From the NCBI GenBank assembly GCA_900545655.1, contig UQZY01000046.1, positions 1 to 12,066 of the forward strand: 12,066 bases of DNA, in the 5' to 3' direction. Source of the stretch: an uncultured Oscillospiraceae bacterium. Lineage in GTDB: Bacteria; Bacillota; Clostridia; Oscillospirales; Acutalibacteraceae. Under the pieces are notes generated by a model. The model saw nothing but the letters and a program-made list of their open reading frames with translations, was not told the origin of the DNA and did no database searches. The translations under genes and the position numbers were made by a program. Below, piece after piece: positions 6,886 to 12,066 of this stretch (position 1 is the first letter of the stretch; each line of letters begins with the position of its first letter).

Positions 6886-7641
6886 ATGGATATTAGAGAA
6901 TTACTTGAGGCGGTCAGCTCGGGAGAGTTGTCGACCGACAGGGCATATGAAAAATTGAAAACTCTGCCCTTTGAAGAAATCGGAGGCTTTGCGTGTCTTG
7001 ACAATCACAGAAAGATAAGAACCGGTTTCCCGGAGGTTGTCTTCTGCCAGAGCAAGCCCATAGACAGATGTGCGGAGATTTTTAAACATCTTTACAGTGC
7101 AAACGGTCTTGTACTCGGAACAAGGGCATCACTTGAGCAGTATAAGGCGATAAAAGCCGAAATACCGACGGCGGTTTATCACGGAGACGCTTGTTGTATA
7201 ACAGTCGGTGAGCCTGAAGAATTCGTCGGAAGGATTGCCATATGTACGGCAGGGACAACGGATATACCGGTTGCCGAGGAAGCGGCTGTGACTGCATTTA
7301 TGTGCGGCGCCAATGTTGACAGATATTATGACGTCGGCGTTTCCGGTATTCACAGACTTCTCAGTAAGGTTGAAAAAATACGTGAAGCAAATGCGGTTGT
7401 TGCCGTTGCAGGTATGGAGGGTGCACTCGCATCCGTTATAGGAGGTCTTGTAGATGTGCCGGTTATAGCGGTTCCGACGAGTATCGGCTACGGGGCAAAC
7501 TTCGGAGGAGTTTCGGCACTGCTTGCAATGATAAATTCCTGTGCGGCAGGAACAAGTGTTGTAAATATTGATAACGGCTTCGGAGCAGGATATTCCGCTG
7601 CACAAATCAATTCACTTGTAGTAAACGGGGGAAAGCCTTAA
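6886..7641 (+). CDS. larB: LarB, nicotinate dinucleotide carboxylase/hydrolase
   Basis: LarB carboxylates nicotinic acid adenine dinucleotide at C5 of the ring and cleaves off AMP, giving pyridinium-3,5-biscarboxylic acid mononucleotide, the first step of the NPN cofactor pathway. The 251-residue protein has a short helical N-terminus and a C-terminal domain related to PurE (AIR carboxylase): ICTAGTTDIPVAEEA (about 119-133), GVSGIHRLL (151-159), VVAVAGMEGALASVIGGL (171-188), VPVIAVPTSIGYG (191-203). Cys219 in INSCAAG matches the reported catalytic cysteine. Length is normal. ATG at 6886 is preceded by GAGGT at 6874-6878, which overlaps the larE stop codon, so translation is coupled. larC follows with no gap. 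Confidence 0.93.
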   Translation: MDIRELLEAVSSGELSTDRAYEKLKTLPFEEIGGFACLDNHRKIRTGFPEVVFCQSKPIDRCAEIFKHLYSANGLVLGTRASLEQYKAIKAEIPTAVYHGDACCITVGEPEEFVGRIAICTAGTTDIPVAEEAAVTAFMCGANVDRYYDVGVSGIHRLLSKVEKIREANAVVAVAGMEGALASVIGGLVDVPVIAVPTSIGYGANFGGVSALLAMINSCAAGTSVVNIDNGFGAGYSAAQINSLVVNGGKP

Positions 7642-8811
7642 ATGAAAAATCTTTATCTTGAGTGCAGTTCCGGTATCAGCGGCGACATGACAGTTGCAAC
7701 TCTTCTGAGTCTCGGAGCTGACAGAAAAAAGCTTGAAAGTATTATAAACGGTATGAAGCTCGGGTGTGAACTGAAATTCGGTCATGTTGAAAAAAACGGC
7801 ATATATGCTTATGATTTTGATGTGATTATCAAGGATGAATTACAGGAAACCGAGCGCGGATTAAGAGAGATATATGAAATAATCGACAAGTCCGAGTTAC
7901 CTCTTCCCGCAAGATTCAAGGCAAAAGAAATCTTTGAAAGTGTCGCAAAAGCAGAGGCAAGAGTACACGGTCTGCCTATAGACAGCGTACACTTTCACGA
8001 GGTTGGGGCAGTAGACTCGATAGTGGATATATGCGCGGTTGCTTTTTGTATGTATGACCTTAAGGTTGACAGGGTTGTTACATCGCCGTTAACTGAGGGC
8101 TCGGGACAAATAAAATGCTCTCACGGCGTAATTCCCGTACCGTGTCCGGCTACGCTCCAGATATGCAGGGATAGGGATATACCTCTTAAGATAACCGACA
8201 TACAGGGAGAGATGGTTACTCCGACCGGTGCCGCTATCGTTGCGGCTTACAGTGAAGGCTTTAAAAAGCCGGAGACCATGCTTATTGAACAAATCGGGTA
8301 CGGAGCCGGTAAAAGGACTTTTCCCAACGCAAACGTACTTCGAGGTATTATCTATAAAGAGGCTTTAAATGAGACCACAGAGAAAAACAGAGACAGCGTA
8401 ATCGTCATTGAAACAAATATCGACGACTCTTCCGCTGAAGAGATGGGATATGCGTTGGAGCAGCTCCTGAAGGCAGGTGTCAAAGACGTATTTTTCACGC
8501 CGATAGTTATGAAGAAGTCCAGACCTGCGTACTCACTTACCGCCATGTGTAAGCCGGAAGTCTTTGACGAGGCCGTAAGGATTATATTTGAAAATACCTC
8601 ATCTGTGGGGCTGAGATACCGCACAGCGGACAGGATTATAATGGACAGAGAAAAAACCGAGGTTACAACAGCGTACGGAGTTGTGCATGCCAACAGATTT
8701 TCCTACGGAGATTTTTCAAAGATTTCGCTTGAGTATGACAGCGTTAAAAAGCTTGCGGAGGAAAAGGGTGTGGGAATTACGAGGATATACAAGGACTACA
8801 ATTCCGACTGA
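7642..8811 (+). CDS. larC: LarC, nickel-insertion cyclometallase, single-frame form
   Basis: LarC (formerly DUF111) inserts nickel into the bis-thiocarboxylated mononucleotide, forming a C-Ni bond in a CTP-dependent reaction, the last step of NPN synthesis. The 389-residue protein shows CSSGISGDMT near the N-terminus (about 8-17), VHFHEVGAVDSIVDI (116-130), EMVTPTGAAIVAAYSEG (190-206) and, in the C-terminal half, ETNIDDSSAEEMGYALEQLL (257-276) and FFTPIVMKKSRPAYSL (284-299). In L. plantarum LarC is made from two overlapping frames (larC1/larC2) by frameshifting; here both halves are one continuous frame. The His-rich stretch often present before the LREI segment is missing (QETERGLREIY, 69-79). 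ATG directly follows the larB stop, with GGGGGA at 7627-7632. A terminator follows. Confidence 0.92.
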   Translation: MKNLYLECSSGISGDMTVATLLSLGADRKKLESIINGMKLGCELKFGHVEKNGIYAYDFDVIIKDELQETERGLREIYEIIDKSELPLPARFKAKEIFESVAKAEARVHGLPIDSVHFHEVGAVDSIVDICAVAFCMYDLKVDRVVTSPLTEGSGQIKCSHGVIPVPCPATLQICRDRDIPLKITDIQGEMVTPTGAAIVAAYSEGFKKPETMLIEQIGYGAGKRTFPNANVLRGIIYKEALNETTEKNRDSVIVIETNIDDSSAEEMGYALEQLLKAGVKDVFFTPIVMKKSRPAYSLTAMCKPEVFDEAVRIIFENTSSVGLRYRTADRIIMDREKTEVTTAYGVVHANRFSYGDFSKISLEYDSVKKLAEEKGVGITRIYKDYNSD

Positions 8812-8828
8812 GCAACAATAAAGTTAAG

Positions 8829-8867
8829 TCCCGAGGCCGTTTTACCGACCCCGGGATTTTCTTTTTT
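8829..8867 (+). terminator. Rho-independent terminator of the lar operon
   Basis: TCCCG (8829-8833) pairs with CGGGA (8852-8856), continuing inward through GG/CC and CG/CG with small mismatches. TTTTCTTTTTT follows at 8857-8867. It starts 18 bases after the larC stop. The stop codon of the convergent host gene fragment (8842-8844, minus strand) lies in its loop region, so the structure overlaps the ends of two converging genes. Confidence 0.85.
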
Positions 8868-9003
8868 GCATATATTTTTCTTTGGTTGCGAGACCGCCGC
8901 GTATATGTCTCTGCGCCTTGTTGTTGTCAAGCACCGCACGTACCTCTTTATAAAGTGCGGGATTTTGACGGCTCAGCCTCTCAGAGACATCCGTATGTTT
9001 CGT
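8842..9003 (-). pseudogene. 3' fragment of a host gene cut by the mobile element (unidentified)
   Basis: Read on the minus strand, this frame gives 53 codons ending in TAA at 8842-8844. The peptide looks like real protein: DVSERLSRQNPALYKEVRAV followed by a basic end containing QRHIRGGLATKEKYMQKRKS. The frame has no credible start and meets a stop at 9013-9015, just inside the GC-rich mobility segment. Its A-rich lysine codons fit the host genes to the left, not the recombinase to the right. I infer that the element inserted near the 3' end of a minus-strand host gene and that the 5' part lies at the other end of the element, outside the window. I do not recognise the family; the basic C-terminus would suit a nucleic-acid-binding protein, but that is a guess. 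Confidence 0.6.
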
Positions 9004-10528
9004 CGTGACGAATTAGAACGGTTTCGTCCAAGCCCAAATCACCGAACAGGCGCAGATAAATATCTACATTCCCGTCCTTGTCCACCTCGATCTTCTGGAT
9101 GATCCGCTTGAGCTGTGCGTTGGTCATCTGTCGCACATCGGTGATGTCCTCAATTTCCTTGAAAGTCTGTTGCAGGACGCCTTCCAGCTGCTCACCTTTT
9201 GTCAGATGGTAAGACACCATTTTCAGCTCGTTTTCCAGCCGCTCGATCTCTTTGCGCATCCCGCCGATCTTATCATTGAGTTCCTCGCGGGAGATTAAAT
9301 CGTCGGCGTACATATCCATATATTTTTGCCGGGTCTTTTGCAGCCTGGCAAGCTGGGCGGTCAGTTCCTTTTCATAGTTCAGGTTTTCATCCTTTGCTTT
9401 ATAGACCCGCTGGAATTCCCCCACTACATAGCGGATGACATTTTTCTTTGCTTTCAGCAGCCCGGTGAAATATTCCTGCAAAACCTCAATGAGTTCGTCC
9501 TCGTCCACCGTCACGGCGTTGGGGCAGTTGTCCGCCCCGCGCCCGTTGTGGCCGGAGCAGACCCAGCGGACATAGGTGTTTTTGTAGGTGCGGACGGTGC
9601 GCCGGAAGGACCAGCCGCACTCCTTACACTTGATGAGGGTGGAGAACAGGTATTTGTTGCTTTGCCGTTCCTTGTCCACCTTGAACGCCTTGCCGCGGGA
9701 CTGCATGATCTGCTGGGCCCGCTCAAAGGTTTCCGGGTCAATGATCCGCAGGTCTGGCCGCTCCACCACCATCCATTCCGAAGCGTCCTTGTCCGCCCGC
9801 TGGCCGGTTAAAAAGTCGGTCACTTCCTGTTTGCCATTGATGATTTTCCCGGTATAGAGTTCGTTGGTGAGGATGCGACAGACACCGTTCTGGCTCCATT
9901 GGCAGTTCCGCTTTGTCCGCAACCCCCGCTCATTGAGGAATATGGAGATCTTTGCCGCCCCATAGCCGTCCTTAATATACCACTCATAAATCTGGCGGAC
10001 AACCGCCGCTTCCTCCTCGTTGATCGCAAGGTTGAAGTAATCCCCGATGGTCTTATCATACCCGTAGACGATGTTGGGGACGCGGCCTTTTTCCGCATTC
10101 ATTTTCTTACCGAACTTCACCCGCTTAGAGGTATTGGCGCTTTCTTCCTGGGCAAGGGCCCCGAAGATCGTCAGCACAAATTCGCTATTGCCCATACTGG
10201 TCATGTTGGCGGTCAAAAACTGGGTTTCGATTCCCAACGCTTTCAGCTTGCGGACATTTTGCAAGAGGTCAACCGTGTTCCGGGCGAAACGAGAAATGTC
10301 CTTGACCACTACCATGTCAAAGAGGCCGTGCTCTGCATCCGCCATCATCCGCAAAAACTCCTTGCGGTTTTTGATTTTGGTACCGGAGATGCCCTCGTCT
10401 GCGTAAAGGCGCACAAGGTTGTCCCCGGTGCGTTTGGTATATTCGGAGAAGAATTCTTTCTGCGCTTCCAGGCTGTTAAGCTGATCTTCTTTATCGGTGG
10501 AAACGCGGCAGTAAGCGGCGATGTTCAT
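8981..10528 (-). CDS. Large serine recombinase (TnpX-like integrase/excisionase)
   Basis: A 515-residue site-specific recombinase that probably excises and integrates the element carrying it. Order of parts: resolvase catalytic domain (about 1-140) with YCRVSTDKEDQ holding nucleophile Ser10 and the arginines of KDISRFARN (about 76-84); recombinase domain (about 150-270); zinc ribbon with Cys301, Cys304, Cys324 and Cys335 (CKECGWSFRR ... WVCSGHNGRGADNCPN); and a long charged coiled coil (about 370-460) typical of large serine integrases. ATG at 10526-10528 is preceded by AGAGG 7 bases away. Length and layout suit the Tn4451 TnpX class. The final residues ETYGCL and the stop overlap, in another frame, the broken host gene, so the C-terminus probably depends on the insertion site. 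Base composition is richer in G+C than in the lar genes. Confidence 0.93.
   Translation of the reverse strand: MNIAAYCRVSTDKEDQLNSLEAQKEFFSEYTKRTGDNLVRLYADEGISGTKIKNRKEFLRMMADAEHGLFDMVVVKDISRFARNTVDLLQNVRKLKALGIETQFLTANMTSMGNSEFVLTIFGALAQEESANTSKRVKFGKKMNAEKGRVPNIVYGYDKTIGDYFNLAINEEEAAVVRQIYEWYIKDGYGAAKISIFLNERGLRTKRNCQWSQNGVCRILTNELYTGKIINGKQEVTDFLTGQRADKDASEWMVVERPDLRIIDPETFERAQQIMQSRGKAFKVDKERQSNKYLFSTLIKCKECGWSFRRTVRTYKNTYVRWVCSGHNGRGADNCPNAVTVDEDELIEVLQEYFTGLLKAKKNVIRYVVGEFQRVYKAKDENLNYEKELTAQLARLQKTRQKYMDMYADDLISREELNDKIGGMRKEIERLENELKMVSYHLTKGEQLEGVLQQTFKEIEDITDVRQMTNAQLKRIIQKIEVDKDGNVDIYLRLFGDLGLDETVLIRHDETYGCL
8999..9028. other. Candidate left attachment site (dyad at the element/host junction)
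   Basis: TTCGTC-GT-GACGAA at 8999-9012 is a perfect 6-base dyad around a central GT/AC dinucleotide. A further TTCGTC at 9023-9028 forms a second inverted pair with GACGAA at 9007-9012. The site lies within the last codons of the recombinase and at the edge of the host gene fragment. Large serine recombinases act on short, partly symmetric sites centred on a dinucleotide, so this is a reasonable attL candidate, but the exact crossover is inferred. Confidence 0.4.
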
Positions 10529-10572
10529 AGCAAAACCTCTCTGTTAAAATAAAACCGTTCTGTTACAACCAT

Positions 10573-10601
10573 ATTTTATCATGTGCTGTTTTGGATTGCA
10601 A
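10573..10601 (-). promoter_or_regulatory. Candidate promoter of the recombinase gene
   Basis: On the minus strand TTGCAA (10601-10596, -35) and TAAAAT (10578-10573, -10) are exactly 17 bases apart and lie about 45 bases before the recombinase start. The leader between them and the gene carries TAACAGA twice, 20 bases apart, which might be an operator. A separate promoter would let the recombinase be expressed independently of the relaxase/tnpW transcript. Confidence 0.6.
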
Positions 10602-10608
10602 TAGGGAA

Positions 10609-10638
10609 AGGGGCGCCCCGCTTATGCAGGGCGCCCCT
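10609..10638. terminator. GC-rich hairpin at the end of tnpW
   Basis: AGGGGCGCCC (10609-10618) pairs perfectly with GGGCGCCCCT (10629-10638) around a ten-base loop in which the tnpW stop codon lies. On the minus strand it would end the relaxase/tnpW transcript just before the recombinase promoter, though only TTTCCCTATT follows it. On the plus strand it is followed by TTTTCCTTTTT (10641-10651), a better T tract, so it may work in both directions and block antisense reads. Confidence 0.65.
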
Positions 10639-10801
10639 CGTTTTCCTTTTTGCCGGAACCGTCCGCCGTATCTGCGGCAGACTGAATGGCAAGCTGTACC
10701 TTTTCCTGGTTTGCTTCCATAAAGATTTTCAGTAAGTAATCGGCGGTAGCTGCCGTCGGGTTAGGGTTATGGAAGCGGTAATTGAGTTTCCTCTTTTTCA
10801 C
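10622..10801 (-). CDS. tnpW: TnpW-like small transposon protein
   Basis: A 59-residue protein starting at GTG (10801-10799) and ending with TAA in the terminator loop. It begins MKKRKLNYRFHNPNP and continues TADYLLKIFMEANQEKVQLA, the conserved core of the TnpW family of Tn4451-like and related clostridial elements, followed by a variable polar tail. An excellent ribosome binding site, GGAGGTGGG, lies 9 bases before the GTG, and a stop 16 codons upstream in the same frame rules out a much longer protein. It lies 84 bases after the relaxase and is probably cotranscribed with it. The molecular role of TnpW is not established; its constant place next to recombinase and relaxase genes suggests an accessory role in movement. 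Confidence 0.8.
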   Translation of the reverse strand: MKKRKLNYRFHNPNPTAATADYLLKIFMEANQEKVQLAIQSAADTADGSGKKENEGRPA

Positions 10802-10885
10802 AGCAGCATTCCCACCTCCCTCTTGCTGCCTGCCCTTTGTCCATGTCTATGAAAACAAGGCGGAAAATAGTACCTGATAGGGTTG

Positions 10886-11833
10886 TCAAAGATCATGCCC
10901 CTGGTAGGGTCGCTGTGCCTGCCCTAATTCCCTGCGGATTTCCGGCGGGATGCGGTCAAGCAGCCGCTGCATATCGTGCAATTCACTTTCCAGCTTTGCC
11001 CGCTCCATGCGGTCTTTCATCTTCCCGCTTTCACTGGCCTTTGCCCTTGCTTCCAGCTTTTGATTTTCTTCCAAAAGGTCTTTGATCGTGATCTTGTACT
11101 TTTTCAGCTGCCCGGAGAAGTCCTCCATCTGCGGGAACCACTTTTTCAGCAGGGAGAGGGCTTCTTCCTTTTTCTTTCCGGCGTTCAGCGGGTTCATGCC
11201 GTCAAGGATGGCTTCAATGGCTCTGGCCTGTTTGGAAAGGGAAACCGCCTGCTTGAAAAGCCGGGTGGGGATATGCTTCCGGCCTGTCTTGCTGGAGCTC
11301 TCCCCACGCTCCAAATCCGGGTATTTCTCCACCATGTAGGCGTGAAAGTCATCCTGCCACTTCGTCAGGTTTGCCCGGTTGCCGATGATTTCTTTGGCGC
11401 ACAGGCGGTTGTCCTTTGTCAGCGGCACAAAGGTCAAATGCAGGTGGGGCGTTTTCTCGTCCATGTGTACCACAGCCGACACGATATTTTCCCGGCCTAC
11501 CTGGTCAATGAGGAAATCCGCTGCCCGCTGGAAAAACGCCTGTATTTCCTTTGGGGATTTCCCTTTGAAAAACTCCGGGCTGGCGGTTATCAGCGTATCG
11601 ACAAACCGTGTACTGTCTTTCCTTGTCCGGCATCCGGCCTGCTCGATACGGCTCTGAATGAAGTGGTAATAGCGTCCCTCCGGCTTGACGATATGGAAGT
11701 TGTATTTACTCCGGCTTGTGTCAATGTCGGGGTTGCTGGCGTATTGTTCTTTCTGTCTTTCGTGATGGGCTTCCAGCGGCCTTGCCGGGTTGCCCTTGTG
11801 CTTCTCAAACCGCAAAATTGCGTGTTGTGCCAT
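10886..11833 (-). CDS. MobV/Mob-Pre family relaxase
   Basis: A 315-residue relaxase that would nick oriT and lead the strand during mobilization, like MobM of pMV158 and TnpZ of Tn4451. The N-terminus AILRFEKHKG resembles the family opening; HHER at 23-26 corresponds to the His-containing motif carrying the nucleophilic histidine in MobM; HMDEKTPHLH at 123-132 is the metal-binding HxDExxPHxH motif, complete. A charged coiled-coil tail (about 235-300) would serve dimerization. It is shorter than MobM and TnpZ, mainly at the C-terminus. ATG at 11833 is preceded by AAGGAG only 4 bases away. The gene opens the minus-strand mobility cluster, with tnpW 84 bases downstream. Relaxase identity is secure; which helper system it uses is unknown. 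Confidence 0.92.
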   Translation of the reverse strand: MAQHAILRFEKHKGNPARPLEAHHERQKEQYASNPDIDTSRSKYNFHIVKPEGRYYHFIQSRIEQAGCRTRKDSTRFVDTLITASPEFFKGKSPKEIQAFFQRAADFLIDQVGRENIVSAVVHMDEKTPHLHLTFVPLTKDNRLCAKEIIGNRANLTKWQDDFHAYMVEKYPDLERGESSSKTGRKHIPTRLFKQAVSLSKQARAIEAILDGMNPLNAGKKKEEALSLLKKWFPQMEDFSGQLKKYKITIKDLLEENQKLEARAKASESGKMKDRMERAKLESELHDMQRLLDRIPPEIRRELGQAQRPYQGHDL

Positions 11834-11863
11834 TCTGCTCCTTTCCCCATTCCTTTCCTATCC

Positions 11864-11887
11864 GGGGTTTTCCACAGGGAAAATCCC
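11864..11887. other. Hairpin in the relaxase leader, oriT candidate
   Basis: GGGGTTTTCC (11864-11873) pairs with GGAAAATCCC (11878-11887) over ten positions with one G-T pair, around the four-base loop ACAG. It lies about 30 bases before the relaxase start. MobV relaxases recognise an inverted repeat next to the nick site just upstream of their own gene, so this is a candidate for part of oriT. No match to a known nick sequence was recognised. It may instead control relaxase translation. Confidence 0.35.
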
Positions 11888-11955
11888 GCCGGAATTATCT
11901 CTGATACGATAGGAATGGAATGGATATAAATAAATCATTTTAATCTTTGTATTTC

Positions 11956-11983
11956 TATATACCGTCCGGTTTTCGTACTTCAA
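11956..11983 (-). promoter_or_regulatory. Weak candidate promoter of the relaxase/tnpW unit
   Basis: On the minus strand TTGAAG (11983-11978) and TATATA (11961-11956) are 16 bases apart, about 120 bases before the relaxase start. Each box matches consensus at four of six positions. The -35 lies inside one of the 23-base-spaced direct repeats, so a protein bound to the repeats would cover it. Confidence 0.35.
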
Positions 11984-12020
11984 GAGGGGCGGTTTCCGTA
12001 CTTCATGGGTACGGTTTTCA
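11967..12020. repeat. Direct repeats upstream of the relaxase
   Basis: CGGTTTTCGTACTTCA (11967-11982) recurs as CGGTTTCCGTACTTCA (11990-12005), 15 of 16 identical, 23 bases apart. A shorter third copy, CGGTTTTCA, is at 12012-12020, 22 bases further on. In addition ACTTCAAGA (11977-11985) is exactly complementary to TCTTGAAGT (12047-12055). Two-turn spacing suits protein-binding iterons or operators. The 233 bases before the relaxase hold no complete gene; an open minus-strand frame crosses them and is discussed as a finding. Confidence 0.65.
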
Positions 12021-12066
12021 GTCCTCCGGCGTACCAGAACGGGATTTCTTGAAGTCGGTGTTTGGA

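Larger units (their letters stand above)
9000..12066 (-). mobile_element. Left part of a Tn4451-like integrative mobilizable element (incomplete)
   Basis: Three minus-strand genes, MobV-type relaxase, TnpW-like protein and large serine recombinase, match the mobility functions of the clostridial Tn4451/Tn4453 family (TnpZ, TnpW, TnpX). The segment differs from the host genes on its left in base and codon use and abuts a broken host gene. Such elements excise as a circle through the serine recombinase and are mobilized by a helper plasmid or ICE through the relaxase acting at oriT. No cargo gene, type IV secretion gene or complete replication gene is in the visible part; the right end and any cargo lie beyond 12066. 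The left boundary at about 9000 is an estimate. Confidence 0.75.

Noticed and set aside
9015..10561. AAACCGTTCT present inverted at 9015-9024 and 10552-10561 as element end repeats
   Set aside because: Only 10 bases match, one copy is inside recombinase coding sequence and the other just before it, and neither matches the expected far end; chance is likely.
11868..11876. TTTTCCACA as a DnaA box
   Set aside because: It is one base off consensus, single, and better explained as part of the 11864-11887 hairpin.
9899..11929. Long plus-strand open frames opposite the recombinase and relaxase (up to 317 codons)
   Set aside because: They are shadows of GC-rich minus-strand genes, show no recognisable motifs, and lack convincing ribosome binding sites.
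11967..12020. CRISPR-like array
   Set aside because: Only two near copies and one partial, with spacers of about 7 bases; no cas genes are present.

Overview
The window looks like chromosome of an uncultured, probably gut-associated Clostridia bacterium (Firmicutes), with the start of an integrated mobilizable element on its right. The taxonomic guess rests on AGGAGG-type ribosome binding sites, frequent TTG/GTG starts, tight gene overlaps, Firmicutes-type promoters and terminators, and the family mix (staphylococcal-type lipase, paired M42 peptidases, lar genes, Tn4451-like mobility genes). No marker gene fixes a genus.

Positions 1-8867 are host chromosome read left to right. After the last codons of an upstream gene and its terminator, a good promoter (199-227) begins a run of five overlapping genes: a membrane-anchored or secreted family I.5/I.6-type lipase, two diverged M42 metallo-aminopeptidases, a protein with a GNAT-like C-terminus, and a phosphohexomutase. 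Stop and start codons overlap by 1-8 bases at three of the four junctions, and the lipase/M42 junction is nearly as tight, so this is very likely one transcript. Then comes a 94-base gap with its own candidate promoter enclosed by a near-perfect inverted repeat. It is followed by larE, larB and larC, the complete known set for converting nicotinic acid adenine dinucleotide into the nickel-pincer nucleotide (NPN) cofactor of lactate racemase and related LarA-family enzymes. LarB makes the biscarboxylated mononucleotide, LarE adds the two sulfurs and LarC inserts nickel. No LarA is in the window. The lar operon ends in a strong terminator.

Positions 8842-9003, on the minus strand, carry the 3' end of a host gene whose upstream part is missing. 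At about position 9000 the sequence changes to a more GC-rich segment carrying three minus-strand mobility genes: a MobV/Pre-type relaxase, a 59-residue TnpW-like protein, and a large serine recombinase. The recombinase runs directly into the broken host gene and appears to take its last codons and stop from it. This fits a Tn4451-like integrative mobilizable element, whose left end is at about 9000 and whose other end lies beyond 12066. The region before the relaxase holds direct repeats, a perfect-arm hairpin and a candidate promoter, and is the likely place for oriT.

No CRISPR array, rRNA, tRNA or clear defence system was seen. The most interesting points are the inverted repeat around the lar promoter, which also contains the larE ribosome binding site, and the element/host junction that shapes the recombinase C-terminus. 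I saw no wholly new multi-gene system.
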